Source: Tannerella sp.
GTDB lineage: Bacteria; Bacteroidota; Bacteroidia; Bacteroidales; Tannerellaceae
Direction: 5' to 3'
Length of the DNA stretch: 20,328 nt
Assembly: GCA_031268395.1 (NCBI GenBank)
Contig: JAIRXI010000018.1
Location: 1-20,328, forward strand
Positions within the stretch are counted from its first letter, which is position 1. Each line of letters opens with the position of its first letter. Below, piece by piece: positions 1 through 7,538 of this stretch. The position numbers were made by a program, and so were the translations under genes. Under the pieces are notes generated by a model that was not told where the DNA came from, did no database searches, and saw nothing but the letters and a program-made list of their open reading frames with translations.

Positions 1-2693
1 TTCACCCGGCCGCCCGTCACGACATCCGTGCGGCCACCTTCCTTTGTCCACAGATTGTCTGCACTGTACTGCCCGTCCAGGCTTGCATAATATCGCTTGG
101 ACGTACTCCAGTTGACAGCCATATTCCATGTAAAGTCGTGTATCTGTATGAGCGCGGCGTCAAGTATTGTCTCAAAACCCCTGCGGACATATTCTTCGTC
201 GATGTTGACCAGTTTCTGTGTATAGCCTGAAAGGGGCGAAATGGAAACCCTTGTCGTGTTGTTGTAGGTCAGTTTGTCGTAGTAGCTCACGTCCACCTTC
301 AGGCGGTTGTTTTTTAACAGATAAAGCGCCGTCCCAAATTCCCATGTCCGGTTGGTGATCGGTTTAACGTCTCCCCGGATATAGGTCGGAAAAGAAGCGG
401 AGTTCAGGCCGTTCCAGACATTGCTGCTTGTCGAGTAAGCCTGGTTCAGGTCATAAATACCCAGGTCGCTTTTAGACACCGTCCATGAAGACCTCAACTT
501 CCAGAAGGGAATCCATTCGGGCATCTGAACAAGCTGGGACAGGACGGCGCTGCCGCCAACCGACGGATAAAAGTAGGAATTTTCACCGGCCGGCAGGGTA
601 GACGACCAGTCGTTGCGTCCCGTCGCATCCAGATAGAATGTATTCAGATAACTCAACGTGATCTTTCCAAACAGACTGTTTACCTGTTTTTTCGATGTAC
701 TTGTACTGACGGAGGGACTTTCGACCGAGCCGGCCAGCGAATAGAATCCGGGAACCGACAGTCCGTTTCTCGAGGTTGCGGAAAGAGATCGGGACTGAAT
801 CATGTATTGCGAGCCTCCCAGTAAACCCTCGACGGAAAATTTCTCCCACTGTTTATCCATCAGCAACAGAAGATCGTTGTTAAGGTTATAATTGTAATCG
901 TCGCTTTCCGAATAGTAACCTTTGTCCGTTGATCCCCAGTCTCTCATTGAATTGATGGACATGGGCGCCCGTCTGGTCGTCTGGTAGAATGCAAAATCGC
1001 CTCCGGAACGCAGGGTGGCTTTCATCCAGGGAAGTATCTGATAATTGAGCGAAAGCATCAGATTGGTCTTGTTATTGTCTATTCCGTTCAGTTTTTCATA
1101 AGCCATCAGGTAAGGATTATCGTACCAGTAGTCAGAATGGTAATTTTGCAGTTCATCCTTTTTGATCCAGTAGTCCCGGTAATCCCTCAAGTCATATTCC
1201 GCGCCCGTCCAAACCAGAAGGTTGTAGATATAACCCTGTGTCATATATCCATATCCGGATGTATTGGGCGAAAGAGTTTTGGTAAATCCCATCGTGCCTT
1301 CGACGGATACTTTCCGCCCCAGCTTCATTTCTCCTCCGACCGTGTACCGGAATCTGTTGGCATAGGTATTCGGATATTGCCCCTTGTTGTAGAGATAGGA
1401 GAAAGACGAGCGGACACTGCCGTTTTCGCCCTGCTGGGATACGCTTACCGTACTGTTCGAAATCAGACTGGGCACCAGGAAATTCTTGAAATTGTTCTTC
1501 CCCTTGGATACGAGTTCTACGGGCGTATCGCTCATCCGTTTGGCGATCGGATCCCATTGATAATACATGCGGCCGGCGTCGAGCTTGTCGCCCCATACTT
1601 CATCGTCCGGAACATATTTACCTCCATTACCTGCGCTGTACGAGTGCTGCGCTTCCGGAAGGGCGAGTTCTCCCATATAGAACATGTTGCTTGTGTTGGC
1701 CGAGATGGAGAAGCCCTTTTTGCCTCCCTTTTTTGTGGTGATCATGATGGCGCCGCCGCCTCCCCGCGAGCCGTAGAGCGCGGAAGCCGTGGCCCCTTTC
1801 AGCACGTCGATGCTCAGAATATCATCCTGATTCAAATCGCCCAGCGAAACATTTGTGGGGACACCGTCCAGGATCAGCAGCGGACTTTCTCCCCGGAGGC
1901 GGATCGTAGGACTTTGCAGAAACTCCGTCGAATTGAGCACGGTCAGGCCGGATATTTTTCCCGTGAGGCTGGTTGCGATATTGACGCCTTTTACCTTTTC
2001 AAACTGTTCTCCGCCCACCTTTTGCGTGGCATAGCCCAGGGCCTTTTCCTCGCGCTTCAGTCCGAGCGCCGTGACAACTACCTCCGAAATAGTCTTCACA
2101 TCCTCCTCCAGCTGTACATTAAGGACGATACTGTTCCCGATATTGATTTCCCGGGTGGCATATCCGATATAGGATACCAGAATGACGGAATTGGGCGAAA
2201 GGTCGATGCTGAAACTGCCGTCGACCGCCGTGACGGCGCCGTTGGATGCCTGACGCCGGTCTACTATATTCGCCCCCGGCACCGGCTCGCCCACTTCATC
2301 CGTCACAATGCCCGTGACCCTGCGCGGATTGCCCTGCTGCACGACATCCATTGCGCGGGACTGGGAACTGAGCGTAATCGTGTTGTTCTCACGGCTGAAA
2401 TTGAGCTGTGTCTGCCGGGTGATAGCCGTGAGGACATGGTTGATCGGTTCGTTCGAGAAATCAAGCGTCACCGCCTTGCCGGCAATGACGTTCTCGGTGT
2501 AAAAAAACTTCAATCCGGTCTGTTCGGAAAGCGTTCCGAGCACTTTTTCCAGCGATTGATTCTGCACGTGAATGGTTACGTTCTCCGACTGCATGGAGGC
2601 GGCCGACAGGGTTTGCATGGCCAGGGTCGCTAAAAAAACGGCGAGAACGTAACGGAAACATTTTGTACTGATTACTTCTTTAATACATTTCAT
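1..2693 (-). CDS. SusC/RagA-family TonB-linked outer-membrane receptor with STN domain (3' end outside window)
   Basis: Outer-membrane uptake channel that would import a ligand, often an oligosaccharide, using TonB energy. I translated the minus strand from the ATG at 2693; about 897 residues are open to the window edge, so the C-terminal part of the barrel is missing. Visible parts are a signal peptide (about 1-32), an STN (secretin/TonB N-terminal) domain (about 39-108), a carboxypeptidase-regulatory-like beta domain (about 125-200), a TonB-box-like EVVVTALG (204-211) and a plug with LILDGVPT (273-280) and LKGATASALYGSRGGGGA (298-315), typical of SusC. The STN domain is the part that in FecA-type systems contacts a FecR anti-sigma factor, and fecR lies 31 bp upstream with the sigma gene before it. 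A SusD partner would be expected downstream, beyond the left edge. The substrate cannot be told from sequence. Confidence 0.95.
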   Translation of the reverse strand, partial: MKCIKEVISTKCFRYVLAVFLATLAMQTLSAASMQSENVTIHVQNQSLEKVLGTLSEQTGLKFFYTENVIAGKAVTLDFSNEPINHVLTAITRQTQLNFSRENNTITLSSQSRAMDVVQQGNPRRVTGIVTDEVGEPVPGANIVDRRQASNGAVTAVDGSFSIDLSPNSVILVSYIGYATREINIGNSIVLNVQLEEDVKTISEVVVTALGLKREEKALGYATQKVGGEQFEKVKGVNIATSLTGKISGLTVLNSTEFLQSPTIRLRGESPLLILDGVPTNVSLGDLNQDDILSIDVLKGATASALYGSRGGGGAIMITTKKGGKKGFSISANTSNMFYMGELALPEAQHSYSAGNGGKYVPDDEVWGDKLDAGRMYYQWDPIAKRMSDTPVELVSKGKNNFKNFLVPSLISNSTVSVSQQGENGSVRSSFSYLYNKGQYPNTYANRFRYTVGGEMKLGRKVSVEGTMGFTKTLSPNTSGYGYMTQGYIYNLLVWTGAEYDLRDYRDYWIKKDELQNYHSDYWYDNPYLMAYEKLNGIDNNKTNLMLSLNYQILPWMKATLRSGGDFAFYQTTRRAPMSINSMRDWGSTDKGYYSESDDYNYNLNNDLLLLMDKQWEKFSVEGLLGGSQYMIQSRSLSATSRNGLSVPGFYSLAGSVESPSVSTSTSKKQVNSLFGKITLSYLNTFYLDATGRNDWSSTLPAGENSYFYPSVGGSAVLSQLVQMPEWIPFWKLRSSWTVSKSDLGIYDLNQAYSTSSNVWNGLNSASFPTYIRGDVKPITNRTWEFGTALYLLKNNRLKVDVSYYDKLTYNNTTRVSISPLSGYTQKLVNIDEEYVRRGFETILDAALIQIHDFTWNMAVNWSTSKRYYASLDGQYSADNLWTKEGGRTDVVTGGRV

Positions 2694-2724
2694 ACACTTT
2701 ACAATTTAAAAATAGTTCCAATAT

Positions 2725-3711
2725 TTATTCATATAAAATCACTTTGTTTGAGCCTGCTTCATTTCGGTATTTGATCCCCGTGGCATAATAAATCGAATTT
2801 AACACGGAGGTTAATGTCCTGTTATCGTGAGCGCCGGAAACGGGGCGGTCGGGAATGTCATCGCCTTCAAACTCAATGACGCAGTTATAGTGTCGCATCA
2901 GTTCGTTGATTACGCTCCGCAGAGGCGTCCGGTTGAAATACAGTCCGCCGGAGATCCATGATTTCGTTTCCTGCACGTTTTCCCCTTTCCGGATGATATC
3001 CCGACTTGTCCTGTTCAAAAGAAACTGTTCGCCGGGGTTGAGCCGCATCATGATTTCCGGCATGTCTACCTGTACCTTTCCGCTTTCGACCGTGACCGAG
3101 AGAAACTCGTCTTCCCCGTGTGCCTTCACGTTAAACGAAGTGCCGATCGCCTCGACCGTTACGCCGTTCGTTTCCACGACAAACGGCCGGGAGGGATCTC
3201 CAGCAACCAGAAAAAAGGCCTCACCGTCCAGGCGTACCACCCGCCGCTCCCGGTCGAACGATTCCGGATACATGAGCCTGGAAGCAGCATTTAAAATGAC
3301 TTCGCTGCCGTCGGCAAAGGTAATCCGCCGCGTTTTGCCTGGCGATACCTGCACCGTCAGGAGGGGTTTTTCGACCGCCTCTTCCCGTCCGGAAAGTGTG
3401 TAGAGCGCGATGCCAGCGACCAGCGCCAGCATCGCAGCTGCGGCATACTTCAACAGCGGACGAAGGCTGAACCTCCTCTCCCGCCGGCGGAGGCGCTTCA
3501 GCAGTCGACCGGCTTCGACCCGGTACTGCTGGCGGAGGACATCGGCATCCTCGCCGGCACAGTCATCCCATACCTGTTCCATGACAGCCTCGGCCTTCCC
3601 GTAGCCCGCAGCCGATTGCAGCATGCGCTTCAATGCCTCCACATCCGCTCCCGTATACAAGCCATTGATGTACCGGGTAAACAATTCATACAACTGTTTT
3701 TCTGTTGTCAC
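2725..3711 (-). CDS. FecR-family anti-sigma factor
   Basis: Inner-membrane regulator that relays a signal from the STN domain of the SusC-type receptor to the ECF sigma factor. The protein has 328 residues, normal for Bacteroidales FecR proteins. The N-terminal cytoplasmic part (1-85) should bind the sigma factor. One membrane helix spans about 88-106. A periplasmic FecR domain (about 117-212) includes SPGKTRRITFADGSEVILN and the GEAFFLV segment. A C-terminal DUF4974-like domain (about 258-328) contains LYFNRTPLRSVINELMRHYN. It lies 72 bp after the sigma gene and 31 bp before the receptor, all on one strand, so the three probably form one signalling unit. No missing or broken segment was seen. 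Confidence 0.95.
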   Translation of the reverse strand: MTTEKQLYELFTRYINGLYTGADVEALKRMLQSAAGYGKAEAVMEQVWDDCAGEDADVLRQQYRVEAGRLLKRLRRRERRFSLRPLLKYAAAAMLALVAGIALYTLSGREEAVEKPLLTVQVSPGKTRRITFADGSEVILNAASRLMYPESFDRERRVVRLDGEAFFLVAGDPSRPFVVETNGVTVEAIGTSFNVKAHGEDEFLSVTVESGKVQVDMPEIMMRLNPGEQFLLNRTSRDIIRKGENVQETKSWISGGLYFNRTPLRSVINELMRHYNCVIEFEGDDIPDRPVSGAHDNRTLTSVLNSIYYATGIKYRNEAGSNKVILYE

Positions 3712-3783
3712 TTTTCCGTATTTGTAATAAGTACAGAAAAAGGGAAGGGTACTGGGATAGGCGAGGCGAATATTTAACTTACA

Positions 3784-4374
3784 TTATGGATTGAGAAGAA
3801 GTATCAGCAACAGAATATCGGCATGTATTCCGGCATATTTCTGTAAGTATGAGCGGATAGTCTTCAGCGAGGCGGAGATGTGCTGTTGGACGGTATAGAC
3901 GGAAAGATGCATCTCTGCGGCAATTTCCCGGTGTGATTTCATTTCTTTCCGACTCATTTCGAAAATGCGTTTCTGCTGTGCCGTCAAGCCTTCCAGCGCC
4001 TTTTCAAACAGACGGTTCAGATCGGCGTCCATCACCGCATCGTGTGTGCTGTTGTCAAAGTCTGTCGCATGTGAAAGGATCGCCTTTTTCAAGGCTCCTT
4101 CCCTGTCCATGTCGGCCAGCAGATTCAGGATACGGTTCTTCATGACCGTATAAATGTAGGGTGCAAACGGCTTGCCCGGATTCAGAAAACGGCGATTCTG
4201 CCACACGGAGGCAAACGCATCCTGAAAAACATCCTCCGCAAATTCCTTTGATTTGAGAAACTTCATGGCAAAATAGACAAGTCTGCCTTTATACAAAGCA
4301 TACAACTCACAAAATGCCGATTCGTCGTCATTGAGTAATCTTGCCACTAATTTTTGCTCCACATCTTCTTTCAT
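3784..4374 (-). CDS. ECF-type RNA polymerase sigma factor (sigma-70 family)
   Basis: Alternative sigma factor expected to drive the neighbouring receptor genes when released by FecR. With the start at 4374 it has 196 residues. Region 2 covers about 22-92 (core-binding LVYFAMKFLKSKEFAEDVFQ and DAFASVWQNRRFL). Region 4 covers about 126-178, with the helix-turn-helix HREIAAEMHLSVYTVQQHIS. The hydrophobic tail ILLLILLL is often seen in Bacteroidales ECF factors. An upstream in-frame ATG at 4434 would add 20 residues, but it lies inside the -33 box of a good promoter (4405-4435), so the 4374 start is preferred. Confidence 0.95.
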   Translation of the reverse strand: MKEDVEQKLVARLLNDDESAFCELYALYKGRLVYFAMKFLKSKEFAEDVFQDAFASVWQNRRFLNPGKPFAPYIYTVMKNRILNLLADMDREGALKKAILSHATDFDNSTHDAVMDADLNRLFEKALEGLTAQQKRIFEMSRKEMKSHREIAAEMHLSVYTVQQHISASLKTIRSYLQKYAGIHADILLLILLLNP

Positions 4375-4404
4375 GTTTTTCGAAAAAGTGCCATGATTTT
4401 TCGG

Positions 4405-4435
4405 CAAAAATAGTCTGTTTTTGCGAAAGTGCAAA
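4405..4435 (-). promoter_or_regulatory. Bacteroides-type promoter of the ECF sigma gene
   Basis: On the minus strand TTTG (4435-4432) is followed after exactly 19 bases by TATTTTTG (4412-4405). This matches the known Bacteroidota primary-sigma pattern TTTG / TAnnTTTG. Transcription would start near 4400, about 25 bases before the chosen ATG at 4374. It suggests that the sigma gene is made by housekeeping transcription rather than only by its own product. The match is by eye only. Confidence 0.6.
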
Positions 4436-4521
4436 ATGGGTGCCGGTTTTCAACGTAGAGATGCGAGAATCGCGTTTCCATACATCGTTCATCATTCACA
4501 AAACCCTCCCGTGCGAAGTAT

Positions 4522-4677
4522 GGAGCTGTCTGGAAATAAACGTCACAAATTTATCGGAGATGTTTTTTGCGGGACGAAGCCCGAAAATGTGCGCATACCG
4601 GGGTATGTAAGCATTTTCGGGCTGAAGTACGGTGAAAAACAGAACGGTAAATGTGACGTTTATTTTCAGACAGCTCC
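4522..4677. mobile_element. MITE-like 156-bp palindromic element with 3-bp flanking repeat
   Basis: The ends are 25-bp terminal inverted repeats (4522-4546 and 4653-4677) that match at 24 of 25 positions, beginning GGAGCTGTCTG. The arms stay partly complementary inward, and an 11-bp perfect stem (4579-4589 with 4612-4622, GCCCGAAAATG) and a 6-bp stem (4594-4599 with 4602-4607) sit near the middle, so the whole element could fold into one long hairpin. TAT flanks both sides (4519-4521 and 4678-4680), as a 3-bp target duplication would. No transposase reading frame fits inside, so this would be a non-autonomous element. The parent family is unknown, and three matching bases alone are weak proof of transposition. 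Confidence 0.6.
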
Positions 4678-5094
4678 TATAGCTGCAAATAGGGCTTGCG
4701 CAACGTGTTGACTTCGGCCTGTTACGTGGGCGGGAAAGTAAATTCCAGGCAGTTACTTCTTCGAAAAAGCACGTGTCTTTCGGCAATCGGCACCTGTCTT
4801 TTGACCGCACGAAAACAGAACAGTTTTTTTGAAATGACAAAGCAGATGGCCGATTATTTTTTTGCGACGCTGCCCGAACACCCGGATGACGCGGATTGTA
4901 ATGAATGGGTACGGTTTATTTCCGGGCAACCCTTAGGGATGCGAAACAAATAACAGGTAACGGCAGCCATTTCGTCAGGCCGTTTTGCGGAGCGACAGGG
5001 GGTGTGTCATACAGTCCTTCGTGACGCCAAGTCATCCGGTCTTCTGTCGCATTCATTTTTCCGAACATTTAAAACCTGTAAATTAACGACTCGA
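4678..5094. other. Intergenic stretch without a convincing gene
   Basis: No known domain or motif was recognised. The longest plus-strand frames starting with ATG are 4696-4953 (85 residues) and, within it, 4834-4953 (39 residues, starting MTKQMADYFF). The shorter one is preceded by an A/T-rich run and could be a small peptide or a remnant, but nothing supports it beyond being open. The stretch lies between the MITE-like element and the inverted-repeat-bounded array. Confidence 0.4.
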
Positions 5095-5504
5095 CATAAA
5101 AAGACGATTTTGAATGTATCCGTCTCTTACCGAGCAGATTCCGGTACGCTCCGGTTTCTGTTCGGGTGTTTCCGGGTGCGATTGGGCCTGCTCCCAATTC
5201 AATTCGGGGCGTCCCGGATTCAATTCGGGGCGCCCCGGATAGCATTCGGGACGCCCCGAATTGCGTCCGGGGCGCCCCGAATTGTGTCCGGGGCGCCCCG
5301 AATTGCGTCCGGGGCGCCCCGAATTGAGTTTGGGGCGCCCCGAATTGCGTCCGGGGCGCCCCGAATTGCGTCCGGGGCGCCCCGAATTGTGTCCGGGGCG
5401 CCCCGAATTGAGTTTGGGGCGTGCCGAATTGAGTTTGGGGCGTGCCGAATTGAGTTTGGGGCGTGCCAAATTGAGTGGGTGCATTTCAAAATGTCGTTTT
5501 TTAT
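5095..5504. repeat. Imperfect inverted repeats bounding the 21-bp array
   Basis: The left arm 5095-5116 (CATAAAAAGACGATTTTG and on) and the right arm 5482-5504 (CATTTCAAAATGTCG and on) are inverted copies of each other with a few mismatches and short gaps. Both are A/T-rich and stand in sharp contrast to the GC-rich array between them. Together with the array they make a 410-bp unit that resembles a bounded element rather than a plain stutter. No target-site duplication was recognised. Confidence 0.5.
5200..5472. repeat. Tandem array, 13 units of 21 bp, core GGGGCGCCCC
   Basis: Thirteen contiguous 21-bp units start at 5200, 5221, 5242 and so on to 5452, with a decayed partial unit before (about 5180-5199) and after (from 5473). 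The typical unit joins a variable six bases (GCGTCC, GTGTCC or GAGTTT) to GGGGCGCCCCGAATT. Units 1-2 have the reverse arrangement (CAATTC before the core, GGATT or GGATA after), so the array changes orientation around unit 3. Eight units hold the palindrome GGCGCC; the last three carry GGGGCGTGCC instead. Because 21 is a multiple of three, several frames stay open through it and give low-complexity peptides; I do not regard these as genes. Function unknown. Confidence 0.95.
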
Positions 5505-5541
5505 ACTTGTGCCCGTCATTTCAGGATAGCGCGCCGTGCAC

Positions 5542-5611
5542 CGTCATTGCGAACGCAGTGAAGCAATCCCTGCGTGTATCGGCGGTTGCTTCACCGCGTC
5601 CGCCGGTGACG
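5542..5611. repeat. REP-like interspersed palindrome (GTCATTGCGAACGCAGTGAAGCAATC type)
   Basis: The left arm 5542-5568 begins CGTCATTGCGAACGCAG and the right arm 5584-5611 is its imperfect inverse (GGTTGCTTCACCGCGTCC and on), separated by about 15 bases. Sequences of the pattern GTCATTGCGA...GAAGCAATC are scattered as interspersed repeats in many unrelated bacterial genomes. Here two facing copies make a long hairpin. It is not followed by a T-run, so it does not look like a standard terminator. Confidence 0.6.
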
Positions 5612-5687
5612 ACATCCTGCCTTCTGCTTTCCGGTTACACCATGTTCTGTTTTTACCGGTATGCTGTCCCGCCGGGTAAGGGATGTA

Positions 5688-5713
5688 GCCTCTGTCCGGC
5701 CCGGGACAGAGGC
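5688..5713. repeat. Perfect 10-bp stem hairpin
   Basis: GCCTCTGTCC (5688-5697) and GGACAGAGGC (5704-5713) form a perfect 10-bp stem with a 6-base loop. No T-run follows on either strand. It could be part of the same family of intergenic palindromes as its neighbours or a structural element in an unknown RNA. The remaining bases from 5714 to 5946 show nothing I can identify. Confidence 0.45.
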
Positions 5714-5946
5714 CGGCGGACAGGTCGGGATTAAATGCACCATTTGCCATTGAAAAAGTCTCCTCCGGGGACAGAGCAACCATTACAGGTTATTTATTTC
5801 ACGTTACTTAAAAGGGAATGAATACCTGCAACTTGTCATTCCCGCCGATTTCCCGTAACGCTTTCGGTCTGGGAATTTGTAGCCGCGTGCAACAATGCGT
5901 GAAAACGGATTTTGGCATCCCGGACGACTGGAGAAAGAGTTTTTCG

Positions 5947-5954
5947 TATATTTG
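5947..5954 (+). promoter_or_regulatory. Candidate -7 box upstream of prmA
   Basis: TATATTTG fits the Bacteroidota -7 pattern TAnnTTTG and lies 21 bases before the prmA ATG, giving a short leader. A TTTG at the usual 19-21 bases upstream was not found, so this rests on one box only. Confidence 0.4.
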
Positions 5955-5975
5955 TAACGATTTTCATTTCAGAAG

Positions 5976-6827
5976 ATGGATTATTACGAGGTATACTTTA
6001 CATACACAGCCCCGGTGGAGCCGGATCTGATTAACGATCTGCTGGCCGCAGAACTGGCCACAGCGGGATTCGACACGTTCGTGCCGGAGGCGGAAGGGTT
6101 GCGGGCTTACCTCCCGGTCGACCGTTACCGGCAGGAAGAAACAGCGCGGTGTTTACGGGATTTTCCGTTGGCCGGCATTCGGTTTCACACCGTGCAAACA
6201 CGGATTCCCGCCAAGAACTGGAATGAAATATGGGAAAAGTATTATTTCCAGCCCGTCCGCATCGGTCGGCGCTGTCTGCTGCGTGCGCCGTTTCACCCGG
6301 CTGAAACGGGTTTCAACTGCGAGATTGTCATCCATCCGAAGATGGCTTTCGGCACCGGACATCACGAAACAACTCGCCTGATGCTGGAAGCGATACTGGA
6401 TTTGCCGCTGGAGGGAAGCGCCGTGCTGGACATGGGCTGTGGCACCGCCGTACTGTCCATACTGGCAGCCAGAAAAGGCGCGGCGCATGTAGTGGCCGTT
6501 GACATCGATGAATGGGCATATCGTAACGCGCTCGAAAACTGCCTCCTGAACGAGACTCCGCAGGTTCGGGTCATTCGGGGCGACGCCGGACAAATCCCCC
6601 GGGAAATGGCATTCGACTGTGTTTTTGCCAACATCACCCGGAACATTCTGTTGAACGATATACGGCATTATGCTGCATCACTGAAGCCCGGAGGAACATT
6701 GCTGGCAAGTGGTTTCCATACGGAAGATATTCCCCTGCTGGAAACCGAATGCCGGCAAAACGGGCTTGAATGGCAAGCCTCTGCCGGGCGCAGTCACTGG
6801 GCGATAATAAAAACAGTGAAATGTTGA
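5976..6827 (+). CDS. prmA: Ribosomal protein L11 methyltransferase
   Basis: Cytoplasmic SAM-dependent enzyme that methylates ribosomal protein L11. The 283 residues match the usual length. An N-terminal substrate-recognition region (1-90) ends in NWNEIWEKYY (81-90), a typical PrmA segment. FGTGHHETT (125-133) is the family signature. SAM motif I is VLDMGCGTAVLSI (150-162), the acidic ribose-binding residue lies in AVDID (174-178), and FANITRN (218-224) corresponds to the active-site loop. The start at 5976 is the first ATG in frame and lies just after a candidate -7 box. It is followed after 69 bp by three small genes on the same strand, which may or may not be co-transcribed. Confidence 0.95.
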   Translation: MDYYEVYFTYTAPVEPDLINDLLAAELATAGFDTFVPEAEGLRAYLPVDRYRQEETARCLRDFPLAGIRFHTVQTRIPAKNWNEIWEKYYFQPVRIGRRCLLRAPFHPAETGFNCEIVIHPKMAFGTGHHETTRLMLEAILDLPLEGSAVLDMGCGTAVLSILAARKGAAHVVAVDIDEWAYRNALENCLLNETPQVRVIRGDAGQIPREMAFDCVFANITRNILLNDIRHYAASLKPGGTLLASGFHTEDIPLLETECRQNGLEWQASAGRSHWAIIKTVKC

Positions 6828-6896
6828 ACTTTTTACTGCTTCCAGCTGTTTTAATTATGTACAAATCAATTATTCACCATAAAAAAATGAAAGATT

Positions 6897-7124
6897 ATGA
6901 AAGGTAATGTAGATTCTAAACTGTTAATGGGACTGATCATCGGAGGCGCCATCGGCGCTGCCATCGGCTATCTGGCCGCTACGGACAAAAAAGAGCAAAT
7001 CCTGACGGAGTTAAACGGCCTCTTTGCGAAAGCGAAAAATGCCTTCGCTTCGGCCGTCTGCGCCTGCCGGGAAAGCGGAAAGGATACGGAGATCGCTGAT
7101 TCCGAGGTGCAAAGCGAGGCCTGA
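6897..7124 (+). CDS. Small YtxH-like membrane protein
   Basis: A 75-residue protein with one Gly/Ala-rich membrane helix near the N-terminus (about 9-28, LLMGLIIGGAIGAAIGYLAA) followed by a charged, helical tail. This layout is that of the YtxH family, small envelope-stress-associated proteins of unclear biochemical role. Only 6 bp separate it from the next gene, and in Bacteroidales such a gene is commonly followed by a holin-like membrane protein, as here. Family placement rests on the glycine-rich helix and context, so another small membrane protein is possible. Confidence 0.75.
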   Translation: MKGNVDSKLLMGLIIGGAIGAAIGYLAATDKKEQILTELNGLFAKAKNAFASAVCACRESGKDTEIADSEVQSEA

Positions 7125-7130
7125 CGTCTC

Positions 7131-7538
7131 ATGAAAAGGGATGCTTCGGCGGCGTTTTTCCGTGACCTCAAGGAGGACGCGCTCACTTACGCCGCATTGA
7201 AACTCGAACTGTTGAAACTGGGTGCGTACGAACGGACGGGGAAAGTCATCTCCGTTCTTTCGTACGGCCTGATACTGCTCATTCTGGCGCTGTTTCTGAT
7301 GCTTTTTTCATTCATTGCGCTGGCCTTCTTCCTGGGCGACTGGCTCCATTCGCCGGGTCTCGGATTCGCCCTCGTCTCTGTCCTCTACCTGCTGATTATT
7401 GGCGGCGTCCTTCTCTGCAGGCAAATGTTCCGGAAGATGATCCTGAATACCGTTATTTCCGCCCTCACTTCTAACGAAAACAACAACAATGAAGCAACCA
7501 GCGAAGAAAACCCCGCAGGAGAGGCTGTCGGCGCGTAA
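7131..7538 (+). CDS. Holin-superfamily-III-like membrane protein
   Basis: A 135-residue protein. An amphipathic N-terminal stretch (LKEDALTYAALKLELLKLGAYER, about 13-35 without the first bases) precedes two hydrophobic helices (about 42-70 and 76-98). The C-terminal tail is hydrophilic and rich in Asn and Glu. The pattern fits the phage-holin-like family common in Bacteroidota chromosomes, where it usually follows a YtxH-like gene. There are no phage genes around it, so a lysis role is not implied; envelope maintenance is more plausible but unproven. The last 50 bases overlap the next gene in another frame. Confidence 0.75.
   Translation: MKRDASAAFFRDLKEDALTYAALKLELLKLGAYERTGKVISVLSYGLILLILALFLMLFSFIALAFFLGDWLHSPGLGFALVSVLYLLIIGGVLLCRQMFRKMILNTVISALTSNENNNNEATSEENPAGEAVGA

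Noticed and set aside
1137..2633. 498-codon open frame on the plus strand
   Set aside because: It lies antisense to the SusC-type receptor, which has a signal peptide, STN domain, plug and TonB box in the minus frame. The plus-strand translation shows no recognisable domain.
4696..4953. 85-codon plus-strand frame after the MITE-like element
   Set aside because: No motif, no promoter and an ordinary length for chance. The inner 39-codon frame (4834-4953) is only a weak possibility, so neither is called as a gene.
5200..5472. CRISPR array
   Set aside because: Units are contiguous with no unique spacers, and there are no cas genes. The same holds for the 23-bp array at 15375-15527.
5002..5734. 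Repetitive proteins from frames through the 21-bp array on both strands
   Set aside because: A 21-bp period keeps every stop-free frame open, so open frames appear on both strands at once. Their sequence is low complexity and they have no supporting start context.
5818..6030. 70-codon plus-strand frame
   Set aside because: It overlaps the start of prmA in another frame and crosses its candidate promoter.
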